DNA from: Ashinkailepas kermadecensis
Taxonomy: Eukaryota > Arthropoda > Thecostraca > Neolepadidae
Assembly: GCA_034440615.1 (NCBI GenBank)
Contig: JAOTOM010005185.1
Coordinates: 1,490,001-1,554,000, forward strand
DNA: 64,000 nt
Direction of reading: 5' to 3'
Shown here: one piece after another, positions 35,801-60,915 of the stretch
How positions within the stretch are numbered: the stretch's first letter is position 1
Layout: each line of letters opens with the position of its first letter
The notes under the pieces: generated by a model
What the model saw: the letters and a program-made list of their open reading frames with translations, nothing else
Told to the model about the DNA's origin: nothing
Databases searched by the model: none
Translations under genes and position numbers: made by a program

Positions 35801-37076
35801 CAGAGCAGCCGGGTCCGCCGAGGGCAGCACGAGCCACACCCCCGGCAGCGGGTCGGGTCCGGCCACGGCTCAACAGAGCAGCGGGCTCCGCCGAGGGCAG
35901 CACGAGCCACACCCCCGGCAGCGGGTCTGGTCCGGCCACGGCTCAACAGAGCAGCGGGGTCCGCCGAGGGCAGCACGAGCCACACCGCGTGTTAGCAGAC
36001 CATTGGCACGGTTTCCACACGCCAGTCTTGGCTGGTCCCACCCAGCAGGTTAGGATTCGGGCGGCAGGTTAGTTTATTTGTCTCGCTACCCTAAATGGTA
36101 GGACAAAAGGGAACATTGAAGCCAAGATAGGTATTGAGGTCTGCGTTGCAACCCACGTTTTTCCCGTCGAACAGTCCAGCTTTATCTCATCCACGACCAC
36201 ACAATGTTCCCATTCAGGCAGCGTAGGTTTATCCTGCACATAGCCCAGGCTTCTGTCGTCCAGCAGCATATATTCGTCCCACCAATCACTGTGTAAGTGT
36301 GGTCTACTGGACCGCGCAGTAGCTCTAGTTATCGTCAACACACCGTCCTACCCTCATAATTGCCTTCACCAGCCTCGAATGCGGCCGTGATCCCGTTGTC
36401 TGCCCGGTTGGGATGGTTGCGTCTGAACGTCTTTGCAGTGGCCCTAAGCGGACGGCCTCCGGGACGGACCTCCGCGGCCAGCCACCAGAGCTGTTGTACT
36501 GTCCATTGTGGCTCGTTGGAACGTAAACTAGTCCACATGCCCACGTGCGAACAATCTAGACGCACAGCTACTTAATAAATTTACTTCGGGTGTGGCCTTT
36601 ATCAACTGTTGGCAGAAGGTTGTGCGTGAACCTATCCGGGGTGTGTTTGCTTCTCTTGATAAAGCGAAGTTATTTAATTTCGTGACATTTATTGACTTGT
36701 TCTATGCTCATTTCGCTCCAACATTTCGGTGTCGAACATACGTTTACGCCTACTTTCATCGGGATAAATTTCTCGTCAGTGACTACTGATTGATCATCTA
36801 CCTGTGCACAAGTGACCCATGCGCACTGACCGGGCGCGCGCGCTCAGCTGGCTGTGGGAGCGCGTGGCGCGCGACGCCGCGTCCAACCACCGACACCCGC
36901 CCCGATCCGGTGTCGGCAGGCAACGCACCATGTCCACCCGCGGCGTCGACAAGGGCGTCAAGGAGGAGTTCCGACAGGCGATGCTGGTGCAGATCCAGCG
37001 GCCCGAGCCGGTGCTGTCCATCGTCGGCGAGTTTCTCACCGCCGAGAAGGACGACATCCTGCGCTGTCTGAGGTGA
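14708..37076 (+). CDS. INTS10: Integrator complex subunit 10, 15 exons, 685 aa
   Basis: Exons: 14708-14884, 15510-15577, 16540-16667, 19539-19654, 20806-20887, 22241-22371, 23007-23131, 23365-23528, 24109-24269, 25428-25518, 26254-26477, 29828-30007, 30560-30661, 35609-35760, 36920-37076. All introns are GT-AG and all phases match, giving 2,058 nt, close to the roughly 710 aa of vertebrate INTS10. Colinear family blocks include VYPRSF, VEFYVCYVTS, LADPWQDM, the GHLMVLLQHDWP helix, RGTFSYPHFVQYV and DMVEEF, and the conserved C-terminus TRGVDKGVKEEFRQAM. The start has an in-frame TGA six bases upstream (14,702). INTS10 joins INTS13/14 in the nuclear Integrator arm module, used in snRNA 3' processing and promoter-proximal RNA polymerase II termination. 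Nine or more introns carry minisatellites, many spanning splice sites. M3 or M6 could be the real start. Confidence 0.95.
15510..15577 (+). CDS. INTS10: INTS10 exon 2 (aa 60-82)
   Basis: Acceptor TGTTTCAG|TTT, donor CT|GTGAGT. It encodes FEAYRLDRDALCIKESA, continuing the N-terminal helical repeat. It leaves phase 2, completed by the first base of exon 3. Confidence 0.92.
15642..15704. repeat. Two back-to-back perfect hairpins in intron 2
   Basis: Hairpin one: ACATCTGGTC / GACCAGATGT with a 7-nt loop (15,642-15,668). Hairpin two: 16-bp arms starting TGGATTATCC around a single central base (15,672-15,704). Both are perfect and only 3 nt apart. Confidence 0.85.
16305..16470 (+). repeat. 81-bp tandem duplication in intron 2
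   Basis: A block containing CGTGGCGTCTAGCTGGAGAA, CTGGGTGATGTCTCC and TTACCCTGATCTGACC occurs twice, with a partial third copy running toward the exon 3 acceptor. No exon sequence is included. Confidence 0.75.
16540..16667 (+). CDS. INTS10: INTS10 exon 3 (aa 82-125)
   Basis: Acceptor CCGGGCAG|GTG, donor ACTG|GTAGGT. It encodes CRQFPDEPALWAEMRGVADA and SRFLRQVFCHLST, aligned with the human 'FVNFPDQPVVWREI ... QFLRSLFETLP' segment. Phase 2 in, phase 1 out. Confidence 0.93.
17281..17455. repeat. A-rich low-complexity tract
   Basis: Several runs of A (10-20) broken by GGGGGTGG and T-rich segments. It may mark the tail of a retroposed element; no source is identified. Confidence 0.6.
17701..18386. 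repeat. 39-bp minisatellite in intron 3 (~16 copies)
   Basis: The unit is built on GGTATTGGTGGTAACTGACG then GCAGCTGACGTTGACTGAC. The 5' flank degenerates into shorter CTGACGxTAACTG repeats. The 39-bp period leaves several frames open, which explains apparent long minus-strand ORFs. It does not include an exon boundary. Confidence 0.95.
18438..18893 (+). repeat. Dispersed ~465-bp repeat, copy 2 (intron 3)
   Basis: Same family and orientation as 12,697-13,160 and 20,972-21,440: CACTTACTGAACAC near the start and ATTATTTCCATGAC near the end. It lies between the 39-bp array and the exon-4 acceptor array. Confidence 0.8.
18905..19592 (+). repeat. ~118-bp array carrying the exon 4 acceptor (6 copies)
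   Basis: Each unit has about 64 nt of intron (CTTGTGACGACGTCTGGCGG ... GTTGTCCGGCAG) followed by the first 54 nt of INTS10 exon 4. The real exon is the sixth copy. Copies 1 and 2 keep an intact CAG acceptor. Copies 3-5 carry small deletions in the acceptor or coding part. Each decoy's exon segment ends in CTG|GTGTGG, so a cryptic donor follows. Confidence 0.93.
19539..19654 (+). CDS. INTS10: INTS10 exon 4 (aa 125-163)
   Basis: Acceptor TCCGGCAG|AGC, donor CACGGG|GTCAGT. It encodes ELQHRALSVIAD and CQLVLLLLNRFPHMVNGHG, aligned to the human LLLLLRRFPETVVQHG block. Both edges are embedded in tandem arrays: upstream copies of its first 54 nt, downstream copies of its last bases and donor. I chose this copy because only it continues into the conserved LLLLLNRFP segment. 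Confidence 0.93.
19648..20300 (+). repeat. 29-bp array carrying the exon 4 donor (~22 copies)
   Basis: The unit GGGGTCAGTACGGGCCGC plus GGTACGGTCAC begins at the end of exon 4 and repeats through the start of intron 4. Each unit recreates CACGGG|GTCAGT, the authentic donor with its last exonic bases. Later units show C/T variation (GTCATGGGGTCAGT, GACCAG). Confidence 0.93.
20690..20815 (+). repeat. 46-bp triplication carrying the exon 5 acceptor
   Basis: Three copies of ACCTCCTGACCCCCACAG followed by ACCAGGGTGGT. The last is the true intron 4/exon 5 junction. The first two are decoys in which the exon part runs into TGTACCCACATTGACT. Confidence 0.88.
20806..20887 (+). CDS. INTS10: INTS10 exon 5 (aa 164-191)
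   Basis: Acceptor CCCCCACAG|ACC, donor CTCG|GTGAGT. It encodes TRVVDLLLTAERHAPFK and NKYRKFL, aligned to the region between the human VGLGEALLEAE block and RKLFV. Phase 0 in, phase 1 out. Confidence 0.92.
20972..21440 (+). repeat. Dispersed ~465-bp repeat, copy 3 (intron 5)
   Basis: Full-length relative of 12,697-13,160, same orientation: CACTTACTGAACAC, AACAGTATCCCG, GGTAACGAACATCCC, ATTATTTCCATGGCG. Confidence 0.8.
21500..21830. repeat. 78-bp array in intron 5 (~4 copies)
   Basis: The unit includes GGTCGGACAGATCTGGGG, TGCGCTGGCTGGTGAGTT, GCCTCAGGTGGAGGGAC and AAATGTGGGGTACAATGG. Each unit contains a donor-like GGTGAGTT. It is not adjacent to an exon. Confidence 0.9.
22241..22371 (+). CDS. 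INTS10: INTS10 exon 6 (aa 191-234)
   Basis: Acceptor CTCTCCCAG|TGT, donor ATCGAG|GTAGGC. It encodes VCDLLPSLLNSKASDL, YKQLVRLFLRSVEFYVCYVT and KIE, which aligns closely with human 'FVCDVLPLI ... LLYKYLNKAAEFYINYVTRS'. Phase 1 in, phase 0 out. Confidence 0.95.
22378..22815. repeat. ~50-55-bp array with CA tracts in intron 6 (~8 copies)
   Basis: The unit GGCGGGCGGACGTCCGCG, CTGGCTGTTACACACAC, CGCCTGGTACAC, with variable (CA)n length, starts about 15 nt after the exon 6 donor. The donor itself is not in the unit. It contains the palindrome GGACGTCC. Confidence 0.93.
23007..23131 (+). CDS. INTS10: INTS10 exon 7 (aa 235-276)
   Basis: Acceptor TGTTGCAG|GGC, donor AACG|GTGGGT. It encodes GTGDEESVELKLADPWQDM and CATKLRWQLADVFTHK, aligned to the human 'SQIVDPWERLFKILNVV' region. 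Phase 0 in, phase 2 out. Confidence 0.92.
23365..23528 (+). CDS. INTS10: INTS10 exon 8 (aa 276-331)
   Basis: Acceptor GACCGCAG|GTC, donor CCAG|GTGAGC. It encodes DLVWQQLHSFYREHA, KQLLYCTAAVMLQSLVDYTQ and RIDPTFAP, matching the human 'YKNQVVYSTMLVFFKNAFQYVNSIQPSLF' helix pair. Phase 2 in, phase 1 out. Confidence 0.93.
24109..24269 (+). CDS. INTS10: INTS10 exon 9 (aa 331-384)
   Basis: Acceptor TGTGACAG|GCA, donor AAACAG|GTACGG. It encodes PALMLVQAFVEPLPPG, a proline-rich linker and a basic/acidic stretch RRRRSEDD, then LTGPLLTVSKQ. This corresponds to the low-complexity middle of INTS10. Its last 25 nt and donor are the seed of the following 31-bp array. The first donor is the most parsimonious because it restores phase 0 into exon 10. 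Confidence 0.88.
24246..24926 (+). repeat. 31-bp array carrying the exon 9 donor (~22 copies)
   Basis: The unit GTACGGCCCGCTGCTGACCG then TCTCCAAACAG (or CCACACAG) repeats the last 25 nt of exon 9 plus GTACGG. Each unit holds a consensus donor CAG|GTACGG, and also a branch-point-like CTGAC 13 nt before CAG|G, so it can look like a donor and an acceptor at once. The period is not a multiple of three. Confidence 0.95.
25428..25518 (+). CDS. INTS10: INTS10 exon 10 (aa 385-415)
   Basis: Acceptor CCGTTGCAG|GTG, donor AAGG|GTGAGT. It encodes QQLTLSFLTALRCWRLLEQN, aligned to the human 'ESFKLARESWELLYSLEFLDKE' helix. Phase 0 in, phase 1 out. Confidence 0.93.
25960..26290 (+). repeat. ~62-bp array carrying the exon 11 acceptor (~5 copies)
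   Basis: The unit CTGTCTGTGACAGTATGTGC, CCCCGACAG, AGCTGGGCAGGGTCTG, CAGTACCTGGGG mirrors the intron 10/exon 11 junction (AGCTGGCGCGCGTCTGGCAG in the exon). The first decoy keeps CGACAG; most others read CGAGAG. The real exon is the last copy. Confidence 0.88.
26254..26477 (+). CDS. INTS10: INTS10 exon 11 (aa 415-489)
   Basis: Acceptor CCCCGACAG|AGC, donor TATCAC|GTATGT. It encodes ELARVWQYLNADSWPWFQSF, VTDVQLYSGSLQQLVART, an alanine/glycine-rich linker, and CRQLLQRAAAAYGTADYH. It matches human '[26 protein letters not shown] ... LIQLATCHFALGEYR'. Phase 1 in, phase 0 out. Confidence 0.94.
27465..29860 (+). repeat. 51-bp array carrying the exon 12 acceptor (~46 copies)
   Basis: The unit is 19 nt of intron (AGTGTCCTGCTCATCACAG) plus the first 32 nt of exon 12 (CTGTCCGGGGAGCTATGTCT then GGTGGTGTTGAC). 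The genuine exon is the last copy. Nearly every unit retains CAG|CTGTCC. The 51-bp period preserves frame, and from 29,441 to the exon the INTS10 frame is open, reading LSGELCLVVLTVSCSSQ-type 17-mers. A one-base insertion near 29,440 ends that frame upstream. Variants GGAT/GGAG, GTCAGG/GTCTGG and GCCA/ATCA subdivide the array into higher-order groups. Confidence 0.96.
29828..30007 (+). CDS. INTS10: INTS10 exon 12 (aa 490-549)
   Basis: Acceptor CATCACAG|CTG, donor CTTCAG|GTAGCT. It encodes LSGELCLVVLTGPLLP, the VAKCAQPRHLHFLSYT segment and DVSKYCIKMLSLCLQ, aligned to human 'CEKVLDLMCYMVLP ... LLPCTSKAIMPYCLHLML'. Phase 0 on both sides. The acceptor position was chosen as the last array unit; the eight nearest upstream units would add 17-aa multiples in frame. 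Confidence 0.92.
30560..30661 (+). CDS. INTS10: INTS10 exon 13 (aa 550-583)
   Basis: Acceptor CATTTCCAG|CAA, donor TCAAAG|GTACCG. It encodes STFSNGAVGHLMVLLQHDWP and EEPVFSK, very close to human '[23 protein letters not shown]'. Phase 0 on both sides. Confidence 0.95.
30641..30760 (+). repeat. 68-bp duplication of the exon 13 donor
   Basis: GAGGAGCCCGTCTTCTCAAA at the exon end recurs at 30,709 as GAGGAGCCCGTCTTATCAAG, followed in both by G(T/C)ACCGAGACCACCCTCT. The second copy's donor is mutated from GT to GC. It looks like a two-copy, early-stage array. Confidence 0.88.
31131..34293 (-). mobile_element. DNA transposon with ~900-bp terminal inverted repeats (intron 13)
   Basis: The left arm, 31,131-32,035, is an inverted copy of 33,383-34,293. 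Outer ends share GGGGAAGTCCATTACCAGG and inner ends share CGGTCGGTCGAGATGTAAAA. Indels separate the arms, and the left side has an internal partial duplication (31,660-31,850 versus 32,050-32,240). The roughly 1.35-kb core encodes a broken transposon protein. Target duplications are not clear, and a minus-strand frame continues past the right arm to 34,539, so the element may extend further or be truncated. Confidence 0.8.
32703..33364 (-). pseudogene. Broken transposon protein of an unnamed invertebrate family
   Basis: Two overlapping minus-strand frames give one protein: first FAENYTCVVQDEVQSYHWD and VTVHPFVAY (33,364-33,143), then LCVISDALKHNAAIVHAFLQ, YVSDGCAGQYKNRFNF and WHFFGTSHGKSVCDG (33,188-32,703). 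A frameshift near 33,160 joins them. Conserved acidic SDG and HG motifs suggest an RNase-H-like transposase core. I know similar sequences as repetitive hypothetical proteins in many invertebrate genomes but cannot name the superfamily. It lies between the long inverted repeats. Confidence 0.7.
34294..35608 (+). other. Remainder of INTS10 intron 13
   Basis: Mostly unique sequence. A short repeated motif (GGTGCATxxGxAxGATGCATACGAGTT, two copies near 34,938-35,005) is the only structure seen. The 3' end leads into acceptor TTGTTGTAAG. Confidence 0.4.
35609..35760 (+). CDS. INTS10: INTS10 exon 14 (aa 584-634)
   Basis: Acceptor GTTGTAAG|GTG, donor CCAAG|GTTGGT. It encodes VVQRIRQRGTFSYPHFVQYV, CADMVEEFVYLSTEHGGG and SFSLLPAQQP, matching human '[47 protein letters not shown]'. 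Phase 0 in, phase 2 out. Confidence 0.95.
35746..35990 (+). repeat. 73-bp array next to the exon 14 donor (~3 copies)
   Basis: The unit GCTCAACAGAGCAGCGGG, GTCCGCCGAGGGCAGCACG, AGCCACACCCCCGGCAG, CGGGTCGGGTCCGGCCACG begins with nine bases identical to the exon end (GCTCAACAG). The rest is intronic. The exon frame stays open through the array to 35,995. Confidence 0.85.
36920..37076 (+). CDS. INTS10: INTS10 exon 15, C-terminus and stop (aa 634-685)
   Basis: Acceptor GTGTCGGCAG|GCA; stop TGA at 37,074-37,076. It encodes RTMSTRGVDKGVKEEFRQAM and SIVGEFLTAEKDDILRCLR, aligned residue by residue to the human end 'VTRGITKGVKEDFRLAM ... NEKILLLQSL'. This fixes the gene's 3' end. Confidence 0.96.
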
Positions 37077-37119
37077 GCCGGCGCCCGAGTCCGGCTGACG
37101 CCGCGGACCGGGCTGACGT

Positions 37120-37340
37120 CAGCCATGGAGACGGCGTCAGCTGTGGGTCAGCCACGGCGTAGGCTCTGGAGACAGCACCAGCTATGGGTCAGTCACGGCG
37201 TCGGCTCTGGAGACGGCGTCGGCTGTGGGTCAGTCACGGCGTCGGCTCTGGAGACGGCGTCGGCTCTGGAGACGGCGTCGGCTGTGGGTCAGTCACGGCG
37301 TCGGCTCTGGAGATGAACATCAGTCACATCGGCTGTTCTG
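37120..37340 (+). repeat. Short tandem repeat in the INTS10 3' UTR region
   Basis: Repeats of GTCGGCTCTGGAGACGGC and GTCGGCTGTGGGTCAGTC alternate, about 20-41 bp period, starting 45 nt after the stop codon. Confidence 0.85.
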
Positions 37341-38924
37341 GGGGCGAAGATCAGTCACGACGTCAACGTCTGAGGTCAGATGTCGGGCTCGGCGTCTACG
37401 TTTGGGGTTGGATGATGTCGAAATCGACGCTGAAGTCAACTCGGCGCTGTTCGCGGGAAGAACTAACGCTCAAAAGACCATTTGAATGCCATTTGAATGC
37501 AGAACATCCCCAGGTCACGGATGTGCAATTTTGTATCAAAATGTAATCGCTTAAACCGCTTAAACGTACTTTTGTCCGGTTTGGTAACTATTTCGATTCA
37601 CCGGGTCGGCTGCTTAAGCTGTGGTTATGTGAGTCTTATTTGTCATTTGTCAATATCTGACGTCCGGGCACCGATCCCAGTACGTAGCATTGCTTTGAAT
37701 CTCTCACAGTGGGTGCGATAGTACATACAATCATGGTGCTCTGTGTATTGGCATTACGTCTCACTTTCGGCCACAAATAGGCGTGGAATCGCCCATAGCG
37801 AGGTGCCGGCTGAGCATTCACCTCCCGGGACCTAGGCTGCGGGGGCGATGTTTGATCAAGTTTCCGATGTATGATGAAACTCATTGAGTTAGTTTGTATT
37901 AATTGCGTCTGTCTAGCTCTGCGTGAAGGCTCGCAGAAAATCAGAGCCTTCTCAAAGCACTTCAATTTATGCATTCTGCGTTTTATTTTGCACCTGGTTT
38001 ATGCTACCTAGCCACTGCCCGGACGCACTATACGACAGTGGTTGCTCTGGCGGAGAATGTACAGTGTGCGCTGGCGGTCCACTGCGTGGCAGGCGCAACC
38101 CCAGCCCGTGGACCACCAGTGGTGTGCGGGGAGGCGGCCGGCAACGGTCTCTGTTTGGTTATTGTATACAATATGGCATCGCTCCCGTGTCGGATAATTT
38201 GTGCATTCCCGGACAATAGATACCGCAAACTAGGTGCGAACTAAGTGCAAGCCAAAATAGCACACTCCGGCGCTCTCAAATGGCTCGGACGTTTTGAAGG
38301 CTTTCGTGAGTGACTGGATTAATACAATGCATTACACATTACGTATTAACCGCCTACGTATACACTACATTACATATTAACCGCTTACGTTACATTGTAT
38401 TTTATTTCATTGCGTTGCAAATAACGCATTGTGAATTAATCGCTTGCGTTTTGTCATATGCTAGAAACTTGATCAAACATCGTGTCCGTAGACTAGGTTC
38501 CGGGCGGTGGGTGTACAGCCGGCATGTCGCTATGGGCGATTCCATGTCTATATGTGGTGGAAAATAAGACGTAATGCCAGTACACAGAGCAACAGGGGTC
38601 TAAGTATTGCTGTATCCACTGATATGTCGAAACAGTGCTGCCTACTGGATATTGCTGCCCCTGACATTTGAAAAGTTGATAGAAAGAAATAACACAACCG
38701 CGTAACAATGGTCCAAGCAGCCAACCTGATCGATAGAACGCATTGCCAAGCCGTACAAAAATACGTTGTCCAAGTGATCGATGCATTTTGAGGACCACAA
38801 TGACATCTTCACAAGCAACGTAAGTCTAGCCTTCGAATGTTATGTGCTTCGGCTTTTGAGTATTCGGAGCCCTTCCAACGAACCGTATGTAGTACCTGAA
38901 GTGCAGAGTAAACCCAACGTTGCC
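37341..38924 (+). other. Spacer between the convergent genes
   Basis: No gene recognised. ATTAACCGCCTACGT/ATTAACCGCTTACGT/ATTAATCGCTTGCGT repeats occur at about 38,345-38,450. No convincing poly(A) signal for INTS10 was found. Confidence 0.4.
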
Positions 38925-39495
38925 TGTGATGGTCTCGCGGTGTGGTCTGCGGTGTGTGATGATCACGCGGTGTGGTCTGCGGTGTGTGATGATCACGCGG
39001 TGTGGTCTGCGGTGTGTGATGATCACGCGGTGTGGTCTCGTGTGTTGTTTTTGGTGTTTTTTTTTTTTTTTTGCGGTGTGCGATGATCACGCGGTGTCGT
39101 CTGCGGTGTGTGATGATCACGCGGTGTGGTCTGCGGTGTGTGATGATCACGCGGTGTGGTCTGCGGTGTGATGATCACGCGATGTGGTCTGCGGTGTGTA
39201 ATGATCACGCGGTGTGGTCTGCGGTGTGTGATGATCACGCGGTGTGGTCTGCGGTGTGATGATCACGCGATGTGGTCTGCGGTGTGTAATGATCACGCGG
39301 TGTGGTCTGCGGTGTGTGATGATCACGCGGTGTGGTCTGCGATGTGTGATGATCACGCGGTGTGGTCTGCGGTGTGTGATGATCACGAGGTGTGGTCTGC
39401 GGTGTGTGATGATCACGCGGTGTGGTCTGCGGTGTGTGATGATCACGCGGTGTGGTCTGCGGTGTGTGATGGTCTCGCGGTGTGGTCTGCGGCCC
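38925..39495. repeat. 30-bp satellite (~19 copies) in the intergenic spacer
   Basis: The unit TGATGATCACGCGGTGTGG plus TCTGCGGTGTG, interrupted once by a T14 run at about 39,058-39,072. Two 28-bp variants (GTGTGATGATCACGCGATG) recur. Each unit contains TGATCA. Confidence 0.95.
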
Positions 39496-40100
39496 ATCCA
39501 AGCTGCCGTCATTCGTGACGATGTTGGAGATGAATTCAGCGTGCTAAACTCCTGGCACCGACGCCAGGTGGCCGCCTGTCACCATGACGCGTTGTCCATG
39601 AAAGCCACGTCCTGTCAAATTCAGGATAGTGGCGGTGATGATCTTGCGGCGTGACGTGACAGGCGAAGATGGCGTCCTGCTCGAGTATTGTTGCTCGACT
39701 AGCCACCGTGGGCGACCGATATCGGTCGGCGCGTGGTAGTGCGCCCGCACTGGATGAGCGTGGGAGCTGGAACATCATTGCACCTGCACATACACATCAG
39801 TCATTATGCAGTGTGGTGAATCGGCGAGAGGTGACCCTGTCTCATCTCACCTCATCTGTCTCCACACTTGACGTGCATAAATAAATATTTTGTCGACTTT
39901 GGAGTTTCAAGACGGTAATAGATAGACGGTCGCCCCGTCTGGGCGGCAGGCCGGGCAGGTTGAAATGCACGTCCAAATTGGGCGCCATCGTTGAAATGCT
40001 AACGGAAATCCGCAACCGGTGAGCCGTTGGTGTTGGACGCCTCGGTGCGTGCCGTTTGCTTCCGTCGAAAACCGCCGCAAGCTGCCCTGTGTCTCGATGC

Positions 40101-40106
40101 TTTATT
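40101..40106 (-). promoter_or_regulatory. Possible poly(A) signal of the bHLH-PAS gene
   Basis: The plus strand TTTATT reads AATAAA on the minus strand, about 1.06 kb after the stop codon. This would give a long GC-rich 3' UTR that includes a (GCC)n tract at 40,530-40,565. It is only a motif match. Confidence 0.35.
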
Positions 40107-41166
40107 TTCCGATAACACTTAAATGATTGCGAGAACAACTAGGTATCGACTACGGATGCGGATACGACAGTACTAAGCGGCGAATACAATGGCAGCGCGT
40201 ACACCTAAGCGGCCGAACGGCGGCCTCGCCGCGCCCACATCCGCTCCAAAACAAAACGCCAACAACCTGCGGCCGACCCCCCTATGTACACGTGAATAAA
40301 TAGTCTGGCGCGCGCTCGCTCGTCCCAACTGCGAGACATGTATGGGAGCAGCACGTGCGGGTGGCGGCCCGCGCGGCACCCGTGTGCACCCGGCTGTCGG
40401 TGCACAATTATGGAATCGGCCGCCGCAGCGTACCCTGTGAGACGTGGCGTCGCGGCGCCGGTGGCGCCATCCAGCGCGGCAGGCGCAGACAAGTACGGTA
40501 AACAACGTAAACTAGGAATCACAGATACTGAAGACGCGCCGCCGCCGCCGCCGCCGCCGCCGCCGACTCGAACCACGCTGGCGACCAACAAAAGAACGGC
40601 GACCTGTGGGGCCGGCGGTGGAGCGGCCGTCCGGCAGGACGCGGCGGGTGGCGCCCGGGCCGCGTCGCGTCCAGTCCACCGCCGACAAACAATTCCCGAC
40701 CGTTTGTACGCACCGATGACGCACACATTGCAGCGGCCGGGCGACCAATGACATGATATGCGTTGTAAATCAGACCGACCAGCAGACGTGTCTGAGATTC
40801 GTGTGCTGCCCTCGAGACGCGGTCCGGCCGGCGTCCAGCAAAACCTGGTGCGGCGGCGGTCGCAGCGGTCGCGACCGAAATCGAAGCCGCGCCGGCTGCG
40901 GCGCGTCGCGGCTGCAGACCGCCGCCTCGACTTGCAGGCGCCCGGCGGCATTCCTGTCGCGCGCACGCGTTGCGCGCGGGCACGGACGGCCGGGACCGAC
41001 TCGATGACAGGGCTGGTTTGCAAAACACCCGCCGGCTGCCGGTCCCGGCCACACCTGGCCCGGCCCACGTCCGGCATCGCGCCGCGCCAGTGCCTGACAG
41101 CGGCCGCCGCCGCAGGGTGCACCGCCAGGCGGCGCACCGGCGAACCTACGTGGCCGGCCGCCTGCA

Positions 41167-60309
<19,143 letters not shown>

Positions 60310-60369
60310 CTGCAACAGAGGAGCGTTGCGTTAAGGTCGAGGGAGACGGTACCGTCACCGGCGTGGCGT

Positions 60370-60420
60370 CACCGCATGTCACCGGTCACGTGGTCACCGG
60401 TCACGTGGTCACCGGTCACG
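60370..60420. repeat. 15-bp GTCACCGGTCACGTG repeat
   Basis: Three tandem copies, each with ACCGGT and CACGTG, about 60 nt upstream (minus strand) of the 60,309 acceptor. Confidence 0.9.
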
Positions 60421-60459
60421 CCTGCAGCGTGTTTGTCGGCGTAGTTTCGTGCGGCTCCG

Positions 60460-60915
60460 TACAGCTCGGTACAGCTCGGTACAGCTCGGTGTAGCTCGGT
60501 GTAGCTCGGCGCAGCTCGGTGTAGCTCAGTGCAGGTCGGTGCAGGTCGGTGCAGCTCGGTGTAGCTCGGTGTAGCTCGGTTCAGCTCGGTGCAGCTCGAT
60601 GCAGCTCGGTGCAGCTCGGTGCAGCTCCGTACAGCTCGGTACAGCTCGGTACAGCTCGGTGTAGCTCGGCGCAGCTCGGTGTAGCTCAGTGCAGGTCGGT
60701 GCAGCTCGGTGTAGCTCGGTGTAGCTCGGTACAGCTCGGTACAGCTCGGTGTAGCTCGGTGCAGCTCGGTGCAGCTCGATGCAGCTCGGTGTAGCTCGGT
60801 GCAGCTCGGTGTAGCTCAATACAGCTCAGTGAAGCCCAGTGCGGATCGGTGCAGCTCGGTGCAGCTCGGTGTAGCTCGGTGCAGCTCGATGCAGCTCGGT
60901 GCAGTTCGGTGCAGC
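60460..60915. repeat. 10-bp GCAGCTCGGT array (~44 copies)
   Basis: Decamers GTAGCTCGGT, GCAGCTCGGT and ACAGCTCGGT alternate. A higher-order ~190-bp pattern is visible (similar order at 60,465-60,560 and 60,650-60,760). Confidence 0.95.

Noticed and set aside
36069..36565. Two minus-strand ORFs (90 and 76 aa) in INTS10 intron 14
   Set aside because: Protein-like stretches (EWEHCVVVDEIKLD, RPGGRPLRATAKTFRRNHP) but no identifiable family or splice support; possibly an old element fragment.
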